Shown here one piece after another: positions 1 to 9,670 of a stretch of 64,000 nt of DNA. The notes beneath the pieces were generated by a model. It saw only the letters and a list, made by a program, of their open reading frames with translations. It did no database searches and was not told where the DNA came from. Location: the NCBI GenBank assembly GCA_902562875.1, contig CACEVB010000002.1, positions 102,045 through 166,044 of the forward strand, in the 5' to 3' direction. A program made the position numbers and the translations under genes. Source of the DNA: an uncultured Pelagibacteraceae bacterium. GTDB taxonomy: Bacteria > Pseudomonadota > Alphaproteobacteria > Pelagibacterales > Pelagibacteraceae. The first letter of the stretch is position 1, and each line of letters opens with the position of its first letter.

Positions 1-328
1 TTAAATCTACTCTATGATAAGTGTTAGCTGATCTAAATCCTATATATCCAGGGGGTCTCCAAATTTTTCCACTTTTCAAAGTTTCCCAATATCCATCTCT
101 CAAAATAATTGTAATAAAAGGGAACAAATGATTATGTACACCTTCACCATGATCATTATCAAGCATTTCATGTATTAAAATGTTGAAAGGAAACCATCTA
201 GGTCTATGCCTGAAAAGAAGGTAGTATCTATTCATCCACGGTTTTGCTTCTTTATATTTTGGATGAGATGGTCCTCTATCCAAAACAATTTTTTTTCTTC
301 CAACTTTTGACAAAAAATTAAGAAACAT
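1..328 (-). CDS. Cupin-fold protein, 3' part cut by window edge
   Basis: The frame runs from an ATG at 328 off the left edge (109 codons seen, C-terminus missing). The middle reads DGYWE preceded by a His-x-His pair (GVHNHLF), and near the edge come GYIGFRSAN and a further His in YHRVDL. This spacing of histidines and the RPPG-type turn is typical of small single-domain cupins, which bind a metal in a beta barrel; the substrate cannot be told. The start overlaps the bamB stop by one base (TAATG), so it is probably translated with bamB. In E. coli der follows bamB, so this neighbour is different. The cupin call is from motif spacing only. Confidence 0.6.
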   Translation of the reverse strand, partial: MFLNFLSKVGRKKIVLDRGPSHPKYKEAKPWMNRYYLLFRHRPRWFPFNILIHEMLDNDHGEGVHNHLFPFITIILRDGYWETLKSGKIWRPPGYIGFRSANTYHRVDL

Positions 329-1632
329 TAATTATATTTATATAAAGAATTCTCCGTAATAAAAAACATTTTTTTATTATTAACGTAAGGTCTAGATATT
401 TGATTTTTAGTAATTTTAATCAAGTTGTCGATTTTAGCATCAATTAAGTTAATTTTTAGTAGTTTACCATTGTTCAAACTAATGAATATATTATTTTTTA
501 CAATTAAATATCCATTTATGAAAATTTTTTTTTTTTCAAAATTTTTAATATATTTTTTTAAATTTGATGATCTGATTATGCTACCTTGATTTTTATCTAA
601 TAAAATTAAGTATCCATCGTTAGTCACAATAAAAATTAATTTATCTATTATTGAAGGAGCTAATATAGCATTAATATTTTGAATCCAATTAACTTTTCCA
701 TTTGTATTATCTATAGAAAATAGTTGATTATTATTATTTGAAAAGTAAATAATATTGTTACTCTCAACTAAATCTGAAAAAACATTAGAGAAAGAGTCCT
801 CAATTACAGAATTATTCAATGTTGGTATTTGCCAAATTAACTCTCCTGTATTTATATTTAGGGAACTCAGGTCACCCAATGTGTTTATAAAAGTAACCTG
901 TTTAGAGTTCACTACTAAGGACATTTTTGATTTAGATTTTATAAAAGTATTTTCGCTTTTATATTCCCAAATTTGGGAACCATTCTCTAATGAATAACAT
1001 TTTAAAATGTTGTTAAGATCTATGACATAGAATTTATCCTTCAGGATTTTAATATGTGAATTAAAAGATGATGTATTTTTTTTTTTCCAAATTAAATTTC
1101 CATTATTTAGATTAACAAGATAATAGTTAGATAAACTATCTGTAACAATTAATTGATTATTAACATATGCAAAATTAAGAACGGGATTTAATTTTTTTTC
1201 ATTTTTTGAATAATGATTTATTTTCCATATTAGTTCTAATTCGCTTGTTAATTTATAAATAGATCCATTTCCGTCAAAATAAATTATTTCATTTTTTTCT
1301 GTAAATAATAATTGTGAATTTAAAAAATTTTGATTTATAATTTTTGAAAATTTATATTTTTTACTTTTTTTGAAATCACCGTCAAAATTAAATAAAGTGT
1401 AATTATTAGAGTTATTTTTAACAAATCCGATCTGATCGTAATTCTGTTTAAGTTTAATTTTAATATTTGTGTTAATTTCATTGCTTTTACTATCAGGTTT
1501 GTTTTCAGATAAAATTTTTTCGTTTGTATTATGGGTTTCCTTTTTTTTGATATTAGACCATATTCCAGTTTTGGTATCTGTGGAACAATTAGTTAAAAGA
1601 AAGACAAATATTAATATAAAATATTTATTCAC
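328..1632 (-). CDS. bamB: Outer membrane assembly lipoprotein BamB (PQQ-like beta-propeller)
   Basis: The 434-residue product starts (GTG) with a lipoprotein signal ending LLTNC, so Cys16 is the likely lipidated residue. The rest consists of repeated propeller blades of the type NGKVNWI, NGNLIWKK and TGELIWQI, the Trp-containing signature of PQQ-like/BamB blades. BamB is an accessory part of the BAM complex that inserts beta-barrels into the outer membrane. The gene overlaps the upstream TPR/YfgM-like gene by 8 bases; the same yfgM-bamB pairing is known in gammaproteobacteria and supports the call. Sequence between blades is very Asn/Lys rich, as in the whole window. Confidence 0.85.
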   Translation of the reverse strand: MNKYFILIFVFLLTNCSTDTKTGIWSNIKKKETHNTNEKILSENKPDSKSNEINTNIKIKLKQNYDQIGFVKNNSNNYTLFNFDGDFKKSKKYKFSKIINQNFLNSQLLFTEKNEIIYFDGNGSIYKLTSELELIWKINHYSKNEKKLNPVLNFAYVNNQLIVTDSLSNYYLVNLNNGNLIWKKKNTSSFNSHIKILKDKFYVIDLNNILKCYSLENGSQIWEYKSENTFIKSKSKMSLVVNSKQVTFINTLGDLSSLNINTGELIWQIPTLNNSVIEDSFSNVFSDLVESNNIIYFSNNNNQLFSIDNTNGKVNWIQNINAILAPSIIDKLIFIVTNDGYLILLDKNQGSIIRSSNLKKYIKNFEKKKIFINGYLIVKNNIFISLNNGKLLKINLIDAKIDNLIKITKNQISRPYVNNKKMFFITENSLYKYN

Positions 1633-2272
1633 TAAAATCTCTTTGTAATCTTTTTTGAGCTTCTAATTTAATTTCTGGGTTAGTGTTATTAATAGAAATT
1701 ATTTTTTCAAAAAATTCTTTAGCTTTTTGTTTTTGGTTTTTAGAATAATAATACTCACCTATTAAATACAATGAGTGAGATCTCCATATGTTGTTCTCTT
1801 TTATTAATGGATTAATTATATTTAAGATTTCCTCTTCAGAGCTAAAATCTGAATTATATAAAGCTTTTTTATAAATATTTAAGTCTTTAATTGTCTTATT
1901 TAGTTTTAATTCATTTATAATAATATCGAAATATAAATTTACTTCCTCTTTTGAGGAAATCAAATTATTTTCTATTAAAAAATATAATGCTAAAGGTGAG
2001 TATGTTTCGTCTTTTTTTTTGATTATTCCAGTTAGGTTTTTAATAACTTGTGCTTTATTCGTGTCTGAAAAATTTATAATAGAATTTTTATACAAATTTG
2101 AAATTTCAACTTTTTTTCTATCATTGATTTCTTTTAATACAAAAAATCCAAATATGCTAAGTAATATTACTATAATGATTAAAATTATAAATTTTGTATT
2201 TTTTTTAGTAAAATTTTTTATTTTTTGTGTTCTAGTTAATGAATTTATAATTTCAATTTCTTGTTCATTCAT
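1625..2272 (-). CDS. YfgM-like membrane-anchored TPR protein
   Basis: The 215-residue protein has a cytoplasmic N-terminus of about 27 residues and one transmembrane segment (about 28-47, IILIIIVILLSIFGFFVL). A helical, TPR-like region follows, with the motif YYSKNQKQKAKEFFEKII near residues 175-192. This is the architecture of YfgM, an inner-membrane protein that cooperates with periplasmic chaperones and lies beside bamB. The position directly upstream of bamB, with an 8-base overlap, supports the assignment. Family identity rests on architecture and context because sequence in this family is poorly conserved. Confidence 0.65.
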   Translation of the reverse strand: MNEQEIEIINSLTRTQKIKNFTKKNTKFIILIIIVILLSIFGFFVLKEINDRKKVEISNLYKNSIINFSDTNKAQVIKNLTGIIKKKDETYSPLALYFLIENNLISSKEEVNLYFDIIINELKLNKTIKDLNIYKKALYNSDFSSEEEILNIINPLIKENNIWRSHSLYLIGEYYYSKNQKQKAKEFFEKIISINNTNPEIKLEAQKRLQRDFSE

Positions 2273-2273
2273 A

Positions 2274-4943
2274 CTAAATCATATTCCTTAAAACATATTG
2301 TAAAATCCCACCGTTTTTATAATACTCAAGCTCATTTTTTGTATCAATTCTGCAAATAGTTTCTATAATTTTAATATCACCTGTATCATACTTAAATTCT
2401 ACTTTTACTTTTTCTGATGGATTTACTCCTTTTTCAAAATCTAAAATTGAAATTAATTCAGAGCCCTTTAGTTTTAATTTATTTCGATTGAAACCATCTA
2501 TAAATTGTAGTGGTAAAATCCCCATTCCAATAAGATTCGATCTATGTATTCTTTCAAAGCTCTCAGCAATAACAACTTTAATACCAAGTAGTTTAGTTCC
2601 TTTCGCGGCCCAGTCTCTAGAGGAGCCCGTGCCATATTCTTTTCCTCCAATAACGACTAAATCAGTACCTCTTTTTTTATACTCAACAACAGCATCATAA
2701 ACAGGCATAATTTTATTTTCAGGATAAAGTTTTGTGAAGCCTCCTTCTGTGCCTGGGGCGATCTCATTTCTAATTCTTATATTTGCAAAAGTGCCTCTCA
2801 TCATAACCTCATGGTTTCCTCTTCTTGATCCATATGAATTATAATCTTTTGGAAGTATTTGATGTTTCATAAAGTATTCACCAGTGGGACTCTCTTTTTG
2901 AATAGATCCTGCTGGAGAAATATGATCGGTTGTTACCATATCTCCTAAAATTAAAAGTGGCCTTGCATCTTTTATTTCTTTAAAACCCTCGGGCTGATCA
3001 GATAAATTTTCAAAAAAAGGGGGTTTTTTTACATAAGTGGAGCCTTCATCCCAGTTATAGATGCTTGAAGATGCTGTTTTAATTTTTTGCCACTGGGTAG
3101 GTCCCTCTGACACATTTGAATATCTATTTATAAACATTTCTGCACTTAAAGAACTCCGTAATGTATCTTCTATTTCTTTGTTACTAGGCCAAATATCTTT
3201 TAAAAATATTTCTTTATTATTTTTTCCTATGCCAATTGCACCTTTATATATATCTATTTCCATATGACCTGCTAGAGCATACGCCACTACCAAAGGAGGT
3301 GAAGCTAGAAAGTTTGCTTTAATATGTGGTGAAATTCTTCCCTCAAAATTTCTATTACCTGATAAAACTGATACTGTATAAAGATTTTCTTTTTCAATAG
3401 AGCTAACTATTTTGTCTGACAGTGGTCCTGAATTTCCAATACAGGTTGTACAACCATACCCTACTAAATTAAATCCTAATTCATCTAAATACTTACTTAG
3501 ACCAGCTTTATCTAAGTAATCAGTTACAACCTGTGACCCTGGTGCTAGTGAAGTTTTAACCCATGGTTTACTTTTTAAACCTAATTCTACTGCTTTTTTT
3601 GCTAAAAGCCCTGCTCCTATTAAAACATTAGGATTTGAAGTATTAGTACACGAAGTTATTGCAGCTATTAAAATTGATCCATCAGTAATTTCATAGTCCG
3701 AACCGTCTACTTTAGATGATTTTTTTTTGTCTCTCTTGGTTATTTCTTTATATATTTTTTTAAAATTTTTACTTGCTTCACTTAGTAAAACTTTATCTTG
3801 AGGTCTTTTTGGACCAGAGATAGTTGGTACAACTGAGGACATATCAAGCGATATTGTATCTGTAAATTCTAAATTACTTGACGCCCAAAGACCTTGTTCT
3901 TTTGCATATATCTCAACAATATTTACAATATTTTCGTCTCTACCAGAAAATTTTAAATATTTTAAAGTTTCCTCGTCAATTGGAAAAAAACCGCATGTAG
4001 CTCCATACTCAGGAGCCATATTTGCTATTGTAGCTCTATCTGCTAGTGTTAAATTTTTTAGACCATCACCGTAAAATTCGACAAATTTTCCAACTACTCC
4101 TTTATCTCTTAACATTTTAACAACTGTTAAAACTAAATCAGTAGCAGTTGTTCCCTCTGGCATCTTATTGGATAAATTAAAACCAATAACTTCAGGTATT
4201 AACATCGATATTGGTTGCCCTAACATACCAGCCTCAGCTTCAATACCACCAACACCCCATCCTAAAACTGATAAACCATTTACCATGGTGGTATGACTAT
4301 CAGTTCCCACTAAAGTATCTGGAAATAAATATTTTGAACCTTGATATTCTTCACTCCAAACAACCTTGGATAAGTATTCAAGGTTAACTTGATGACAAAT
4401 ACCTGTTCCTGGAGGTACAATTCTAAAATTATTAAATGCTTGTTGACCCCATTTTAAAAATGAATATCTTTCACCATTTCTTTCAAACTCAATATCTACA
4501 TTGTTGTCAAATGAATTTTTATTTGCAAATTCATCAACTTGAACTGAGTGATCGATAACCAAATCGACAGCTGATAATGGGTTGATAGCATTTGGATCTT
4601 TATTTTTATCCTTAACAGCTTCCCTCATAGCAGCCAAATCTGCAACAGCTGGAATTCCAGTATAATCCTGAAGTAATACTCTAGCAGGTCTATATGCAAT
4701 TTCGGTTTTTGAATTTTTAGTATCTAACCATTTGTGTATAGCTTGAATTTGCGATTTTGTTACTGATTTTTCATCCTCAAATCTTAACAAATTTTCTAAT
4801 AGCACTTTTAATGATTTAGGTAATTTTGATATACCATTTAATCCATTTTTCTCAGCTTCATTAATTGAATAATATTTAAAATCCTGCCCATTAATATTAA
4901 TGGTTTTTAGAGAGTTGTATGAATTTTTAGTTCCAGGTTTCAT
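2274..4943 (-). CDS. acnA: Aconitate hydratase A
   Basis: An 889-residue aconitase of the AcnA/IRP type, converting citrate to isocitrate in the TCA cycle. Ligands of the [4Fe-4S] cluster are seen as Cys432 (SCTNTSNP) and Cys498/Cys501 (GCTTCIGNSGP), and the C-terminal swivel domain carries GSSRDWAAKG. The longer open frame begins at 4970, but those 9 extra residues overlap the LysE gene. The ATG at 4943, two bases after the LysE stop, gives the usual N-terminus MKPGTKNSYNSL. Length is normal for the family (about 890). It is likely transcribed with csaA and the exporter upstream and yfgM-bamB downstream. Confidence 0.95.
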   Translation of the reverse strand: MKPGTKNSYNSLKTININGQDFKYYSINEAEKNGLNGISKLPKSLKVLLENLLRFEDEKSVTKSQIQAIHKWLDTKNSKTEIAYRPARVLLQDYTGIPAVADLAAMREAVKDKNKDPNAINPLSAVDLVIDHSVQVDEFANKNSFDNNVDIEFERNGERYSFLKWGQQAFNNFRIVPPGTGICHQVNLEYLSKVVWSEEYQGSKYLFPDTLVGTDSHTTMVNGLSVLGWGVGGIEAEAGMLGQPISMLIPEVIGFNLSNKMPEGTTATDLVLTVVKMLRDKGVVGKFVEFYGDGLKNLTLADRATIANMAPEYGATCGFFPIDEETLKYLKFSGRDENIVNIVEIYAKEQGLWASSNLEFTDTISLDMSSVVPTISGPKRPQDKVLLSEASKNFKKIYKEITKRDKKKSSKVDGSDYEITDGSILIAAITSCTNTSNPNVLIGAGLLAKKAVELGLKSKPWVKTSLAPGSQVVTDYLDKAGLSKYLDELGFNLVGYGCTTCIGNSGPLSDKIVSSIEKENLYTVSVLSGNRNFEGRISPHIKANFLASPPLVVAYALAGHMEIDIYKGAIGIGKNNKEIFLKDIWPSNKEIEDTLRSSLSAEMFINRYSNVSEGPTQWQKIKTASSSIYNWDEGSTYVKKPPFFENLSDQPEGFKEIKDARPLLILGDMVTTDHISPAGSIQKESPTGEYFMKHQILPKDYNSYGSRRGNHEVMMRGTFANIRIRNEIAPGTEGGFTKLYPENKIMPVYDAVVEYKKRGTDLVVIGGKEYGTGSSRDWAAKGTKLLGIKVVIAESFERIHRSNLIGMGILPLQFIDGFNRNKLKLKGSELISILDFEKGVNPSEKVKVEFKYDTGDIKIIETICRIDTKNELEYYKNGGILQYVLRNMI

Positions 4944-4945
4944 AG

Positions 4946-5536
4946 TTAATAATAAAATGTTGCAATACAACTTAATAGAAGCATTGACATAGCATAATTA
5001 AACAATTTAATAAATTTTTCATTTGTCGCAAATTTCCTCAAAAATTTACCTATAAGCGTCCAAAAATTGATGCTTATTACTGCGCAAAGGAATGAAACAC
5101 CTATCACCCAAATAGAATGATTCACAAAATTTATACCTTTTTCAACATAGGTAGATACACATATAATTCCTACAATTACACCTTTTGGATTTAAAAATTG
5201 AAAAAAAAATGTTTCTAAGAACTTTACGGGGTTTTTTTTTTGATTTTCATTTATTTTGCTCGCAAATGCAATTTTATATGCAAGATATATTAAAAAGATT
5301 GATCCTGAAATTTTTAAAATATCTTGGAGTAAAGGATATATTTTGAATATATTTATTAAACCAAAATTTAAAATGCTAACCATTAAAGTAAATCCTAAAA
5401 TTACGCCCAGCATATGAGGTAAAGTTTTTATAATTCCAAAATTAAATCCTGAATAAGATGCAACTATATTGTTTGGTCCAGGTGAACATCCTGTTCCTAG
5501 CATAAATAAAAAAAGTGACAAAAGTTCGGGGTGCAT
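4946..5536 (-). CDS. LysE/RhtB family amino acid exporter
   Basis: A 196-residue integral membrane protein with about six hydrophobic segments. The N-terminal GTGCSPGPNN motif is the family hallmark (G-x-x-x-x-PGPN). LysE/RhtB proteins export amino acids such as lysine, homoserine or threonine across the inner membrane; the substrate cannot be read from sequence. It lies 4 bases after csaA and two bases before acnA. Confidence 0.85.
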   Translation of the reverse strand: MHPELLSLFLFMLGTGCSPGPNNIVASYSGFNFGIIKTLPHMLGVILGFTLMVSILNFGLINIFKIYPLLQDILKISGSIFLIYLAYKIAFASKINENQKKNPVKFLETFFFQFLNPKGVIVGIICVSTYVEKGINFVNHSIWVIGVSFLCAVISINFWTLIGKFLRKFATNEKFIKLFNYAMSMLLLSCIATFYY

Positions 5537-5540
5537 TCTG

Positions 5541-5882
5541 CTAAGCTACTGGTAACCCATTTTCAGCTTTTTGAGATGGATGGACTAATGTTACTTTACC
5601 GTCGTTATCAATCGATCCTAAAATAAGCACTTGTGAGATAACACCAGCAATATTCTTTTCTGGAAAATTACAAACTCCAATAACTTGTTTACCAACCAAA
5701 TTTTCTTGATTATAAAAATGTGTTATCTGAGCTGAAGTTTGCTTGATGCCAATATTTGGGCCAAAATCTACTTTCAATACCAGTGATGGTTTTCTCGCTT
5801 TCTCGTTTTTTTCAACAGAGGTAACTGTTCCAAGTCTTATATCTATTTTATCAAAATCGCTATAGGTTATTTGTTCTTTCAT
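5541..5882 (-). CDS. csaA: CsaA-type tRNA-binding domain protein
   Basis: A 113-residue protein made only of the EMAP-II/Trbp111-like OB fold. Conserved stretches are DIRLGTV near residues 14-20, KQTSAQIT around 47-54 and VIGVCNFPEKNIAGV around 68-82. CsaA proteins bind tRNA-like structures and have been described as secretion-related chaperones in Bacillus; the role in proteobacteria is not settled. It is divergent from argE with only 22 bases between the two start codons, so promoters must overlap coding sequence or be very compact. Confidence 0.85.
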   Translation of the reverse strand: MKEQITYSDFDKIDIRLGTVTSVEKNEKARKPSLVLKVDFGPNIGIKQTSAQITHFYNQENLVGKQVIGVCNFPEKNIAGVISQVLILGSIDNDGKVTLVHPSQKAENGLPVA

Positions 5883-5904
5883 AATAATAATATATAATTA
5901 ATTT

Positions 5905-7086
5905 ATGGCGAAAATAGATAACATATTATTTGAAAAATCAATAAAGATTCTCAAAGATCTTATATCTTTTAAAACAATTTCAGGAGAAAACAATTCTTCT
6001 TTAATAAATTACTGTGATGATATACTTAAAAATTGTGGTGCTTCTTCATTTAAAGTTTTTGATAAAGACAAGAAAAGAGTTAATCTTTTTGCAACTTTAA
6101 AGGCAAGAAAATCTAACGGAAAAAAACCGATTATATTATCAGGGCATACTGATGTAGTTCCTGTTTCTAAGGGTTGGTCAACAGATCCTTTTGTAGCAGA
6201 AATTATAAATGACAAATTGTATGGAAGAGGATCTTGTGACATGAAGGGATTTTTAGCCTGCTCATTAGCTTACGCAGAGATCTTTTCTAAATCTAATCTC
6301 TTAAGAGACATACATTTTTCTCTTACATTCGATGAGGAAACAGCCTGTATTGGAGCCCCACTATTGATCAAAGAATTAAAAAAAAGAGAAATAACAGATG
6401 GTATATGTATTGTTGGCGAACCAACAAAAATGAAAATTATAGATTCTCATAAAGCTTGCTATGAATATACAACTTTTTTTGAAGGTCTCTCGGGTCATAG
6501 TTCTAAACCGGAAGAAGGTGTAAATGCTGCTGAATATGCTTCAAGATATGTAAATAAACTAATGAAATTAAGAAATAATTTAATTAGTAGAGAACCCAAA
6601 GATTCTATTTATACTCCGCCATATTCGACATTGTCAATCGGTGGGATTTTTGGCGGAATAGCGCACAATGTTATTGTAGATAAATGTCATGTCAACTGGG
6701 AGACCAGACCGGTAAATAAAGAAGATGGAATTTATTTAAATAATGAAATTGACATGTATGAAAAAGAATTATTATTAGAAATGAAAAAAGGATATCCAAA
6801 GGCATCTATAAAAAAAGAAGTCATTGGAGAAATAATTGGTTTCAATAGAATAAAAGATTCTGAGGCATGTGAGTTTGTCTCAAGTATAACAGGAGACAAT
6901 GAGAGAGAAGTAGTATCTTTTGGAACTGAGGCTGGTTTATTTCAGGAAATTGGAATTAGTACTGTTGTATGTGGACCAGGTTCAATTGAACAAGCACACA
7001 AGATTGATGAATTTATAGAATTAAGTGAAATAAAAAAATGTTTGTCTTTTTTAAATGGTGTAAGAAACAAATCAGTTATTAATTAA
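5905..7086 (+). CDS. argE: Acetylornithine deacetylase (M20 metallopeptidase family)
   Basis: A 393-residue M20 enzyme. Metal and catalytic residues are visible: His81 and Asp83 (GHTDVVP), Asp112 (GRGSCDMKG), and Glu144/Glu145 (FDEETA). The best match is ArgE, which removes acetate from N-acetylornithine in arginine synthesis; other M20 deacylases have similar motifs, so the exact substrate is inferred. Its stop overlaps the stop of the convergent aldehyde dehydrogenase gene by four bases (7083-7086), leaving no room for a terminator. Confidence 0.85.
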   Translation: MAKIDNILFEKSIKILKDLISFKTISGENNSSLINYCDDILKNCGASSFKVFDKDKKRVNLFATLKARKSNGKKPIILSGHTDVVPVSKGWSTDPFVAEIINDKLYGRGSCDMKGFLACSLAYAEIFSKSNLLRDIHFSLTFDEETACIGAPLLIKELKKREITDGICIVGEPTKMKIIDSHKACYEYTTFFEGLSGHSSKPEEGVNAAEYASRYVNKLMKLRNNLISREPKDSIYTPPYSTLSIGGIFGGIAHNVIVDKCHVNWETRPVNKEDGIYLNNEIDMYEKELLLEMKKGYPKASIKKEVIGEIIGFNRIKDSEACEFVSSITGDNEREVVSFGTEAGLFQEIGISTVVCGPGSIEQAHKIDEFIELSEIKKCLSFLNGVRNKSVIN

Positions 7087-8516
7087 CTCCATCCACCAAC
7101 TGATTTAACTTCTAAAAATTCATGAATACCTTCTTGACCTGCTTCTCTACCAATTCCTGAATGTTTAAATCCTCCAAATGGAGCATCAACTGCAAGTCCT
7201 GCGCCATTTACGTCAACCATACCTGATCTTAGTTTTCTTGCAACCCTTCTAACTTTTTCATTGTCTTTACTTTGAATATAATTTGCTAAACCATAGTTTG
7301 TATCATTTGCAATTGAGATTGCTTCTTCCTCTGTTTCGAATGGTATAACAGATAGAACTGGTCCAAATATTTCTGTTTGCGCTATCTCCATACTATTATT
7401 TACATCTGCAAATACTGTAGGTTTTACATAATAACCTTTTGATAAGCCATTAGGTTTACCTAAACCTCCTGCTATAAGTTTTGCTCCTTCATCTATTCCC
7501 TTTTGTATTAATTTTTGAATTTTTTCATGTTGAGTGTTTGATATTACCGGACCTATATGTTGCCCGTCTTTCTCTGGATCATCAACTTTAAAATCATTAG
7601 CGAATTTTTTTAATTTATTTAAAGTTTCTTTATATATAGATTTTTCAACCAACATTCGAGTCGGTGCATTACATGATTGTCCAGAATTCCTAAAACATCT
7701 TGAAGCACCTCTTTCAACAGCCTCAGGATCTGCATCTTTGAATATTATGTTTGCTCCCTTTCCACCAAGTTCTAAACTTACTCTTTTAAAATCATTTGCT
7801 GCATTTTTTGATATTAAAGCACCTGCTCTTGTAGAACCAGTAAAGGAAATCATATCAATATCAGGATGAGATGTTAAAGCATTACCTGTTATTTCACCAT
7901 TACCATTTACTAAATTAAATACACCTGGGGGAAATTTAACTTCATCAATTATCTCCGCTAATATCATTGCAGATAAAGGTGCGAGCTCAGATGGCTTTAA
8001 TACCATTGTACATCCGGCTGATAAAGCTGGCATTACTTTTAAACAAACTTGGTTCATTGGCCAATTCCAGGGAGTGATCAAAGCACAAACACCTTTTGGC
8101 TCATATATTAATCTTTGATTTGGTGCATGATCACCTAGTGGCTTTTCAAATTCAAACTTTTTTAAATATTTAATAAAACTTTTAGTATGACTTGCGCCAG
8201 CTCCCACTTGAAGTTTGGAAGCAAATTCTTTTGGAGCTCCCATTTCCATTGTTATTGTCTTTGCAAAATCATTCCATCTTTTTTTGTAATTTAAGTACAA
8301 ATTCTCGATAAGTTTAATTCGATATTCTTTAGAAGTTTGAGACCAACTTTCAAATGCATCTTTTGCTGATTTAACAGCTTTGTCGATATCTTCTTTATTT
8401 CCAATTGAAATTACTGCACAATTTTCTTCTGTTGCAGGATTTATTACCTTTAGTTCATTTTCTTTTTCAGGGCTTACCCAATGACCATTAATATAAAATT
8501 TTTTTTTATCTAACAT
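7083..8516 (-). CDS. NAD(P)-dependent aldehyde dehydrogenase
   Basis: A 477-residue ALDH with the catalytic Cys282 (NSGQSCNAPTRM), general base Glu249 (SLELGGKG), the TPWNWP motif near 148-153 and FTGSTRAG near 225-232. The substrate is not determined by sequence. It lies 14 bases downstream of a ureohydrolase of the agmatinase/guanidinobutyrase type, so oxidation of an aminoaldehyde or semialdehyde in polyamine breakdown is a reasonable inference. The polyamine-type importer further along supports this but is a separate operon. Confidence 0.9.
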   Translation of the reverse strand: MLDKKKFYINGHWVSPEKENELKVINPATEENCAVISIGNKEDIDKAVKSAKDAFESWSQTSKEYRIKLIENLYLNYKKRWNDFAKTITMEMGAPKEFASKLQVGAGASHTKSFIKYLKKFEFEKPLGDHAPNQRLIYEPKGVCALITPWNWPMNQVCLKVMPALSAGCTMVLKPSELAPLSAMILAEIIDEVKFPPGVFNLVNGNGEITGNALTSHPDIDMISFTGSTRAGALISKNAANDFKRVSLELGGKGANIIFKDADPEAVERGASRCFRNSGQSCNAPTRMLVEKSIYKETLNKLKKFANDFKVDDPEKDGQHIGPVISNTQHEKIQKLIQKGIDEGAKLIAGGLGKPNGLSKGYYVKPTVFADVNNSMEIAQTEIFGPVLSVIPFETEEEAISIANDTNYGLANYIQSKDNEKVRRVARKLRSGMVDVNGAGLAVDAPFGGFKHSGIGREAGQEGIHEFLEVKSVGGWS

Positions 8517-8530
8517 AATTAAAAAATATC

Positions 8531-9490
8531 TTATACGCTTTTTTTTGCAAATAAATTAATAATTTCATAAATTATAGTTGCTGCTGCTAGTGATGTAATC
8601 TCTGCATGATCGTAAGCAGGAGAAACCTCAACAACGTCTGCAGAAATTAAGTTTAAACCTGACAAACCTCTTAAAATATTTAAAATTTCTCTACTAGTCA
8701 TGCCTGCAATTTCTGGTGTGCCTGTACCTGGTGCAAAAGCAGGATCTAAAACATCAATATCTATGGATAGATATAATGGGTTACTCCCTACCCTATCTCT
8801 TATTCTTTTTATAATTTTATCAATACCTTGGCTTTGAAACTCATCACAATGAACTATTTTAAATCCAAAATCTTTGTCATTCTTTAAATCATCTCTACTA
8901 TATAACGGTCCTCTTATACCAACATGCATTGAGGCATTATCTAAAAATAAATTTTCTTCTCTAGCTCTTCTAAATGGTGTTCCATGAGTATATGGAGCGC
9001 CAAAATAGGTATCCCAAGTATCTAAATGAGCATCAAAATGCACTAGTGCAACTGGTCCATTAAATTTTTTATTGATCGCTCTTAATAAAGGAAATGCAAT
9101 AGTATGATCCCCTCCAATACTTATAATGTTATTAACTTTGTTTAATAATTTTATTGCTCCTTCTTCAATTTGTTTTATTGCTTCGTCAATTTTAAAAGGA
9201 TTACAAACTAGATCACCTGCGTCAGCCACCTGCAATACTTTAAATGGTTCCTCATCATAATTTGGATGATAATTTGTTCTTAAATGTCTAGATGCTTGTC
9301 TCACGCTCTGAGGTCCAAATCTTGCACCAGGTCTAAAACTAGTTCCTGCATCAAAGGGTATACCAACCACAGCTATATCGCAATCTTTGACATCTCTAAT
9401 CTCCGGTAATCTTGCAAAAGTAGATGGACCCGCAAATCTAGGAACTTTAGTTCCATCAAGAGGTTGTACCGTATCCTGTTTTTTATTCAT
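8531..9490 (-). CDS. speB: Agmatinase-like ureohydrolase
   Basis: A 319-residue arginase/agmatinase-fold enzyme. The two-manganese site is complete: His129 (GGDHT), Asp153, His155 and Asp157 (HFDAHLD), and Asp244 and Asp246 (SIDIDVLDP). The GTGTPE loop near 255-260 is typical of agmatinase and guanidinobutyrase. These enzymes release urea from agmatine or a guanidino acid. Which one applies is open, so the symbol is by similarity. It forms a unit with the downstream aldehyde dehydrogenase and is preceded at 18 bases by a tiny membrane-peptide ORF. Confidence 0.8.
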   Translation of the reverse strand: MNKKQDTVQPLDGTKVPRFAGPSTFARLPEIRDVKDCDIAVVGIPFDAGTSFRPGARFGPQSVRQASRHLRTNYHPNYDEEPFKVLQVADAGDLVCNPFKIDEAIKQIEEGAIKLLNKVNNIISIGGDHTIAFPLLRAINKKFNGPVALVHFDAHLDTWDTYFGAPYTHGTPFRRAREENLFLDNASMHVGIRGPLYSRDDLKNDKDFGFKIVHCDEFQSQGIDKIIKRIRDRVGSNPLYLSIDIDVLDPAFAPGTGTPEIAGMTSREILNILRGLSGLNLISADVVEVSPAYDHAEITSLAAATIIYEIINLFAKKSV

Positions 9491-9508
9491 CGTTCTAGAG
9501 ATAAATTA

Positions 9509-9622
9509 TTATTTTACAATAATTATAAGAAGGATGATCCAAGCAGCCGCATAGTAAAATGGCATGGCTTTTCTCCAATTAAATAATATTTTTTCAGCGG
9601 ATTTACTTCTACTTTTTTTCAT
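9509..9622 (-). CDS. Small single-span membrane protein, 37 residues
   Basis: An ATG at 9622 opens a 37-codon frame ending in TAA at 9509. The product has a basic N-terminus (MKKSRSKSAEK), then an aromatic stretch and a hydrophobic tail AAAWIILLIIIV, giving one predicted membrane helix with the N-terminus inside. It heads the speB-aldehyde dehydrogenase operon with an 18-base gap. No strong ribosome site is seen, which is common in this genome. Function unknown; it may be a real small protein or chance. Confidence 0.45.
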   Translation of the reverse strand: MKKSRSKSAEKILFNWRKAMPFYYAAAWIILLIIIVK

Positions 9623-9670
9623 ATAAATTTAATGTATCACATTCTTCAAATTTCCATAATAATTAAATAA

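Noticed and set aside
4944..4970. Nine extra N-terminal residues of aconitase
   Set aside because: They overlap the LysE gene and do not match the usual AcnA start.
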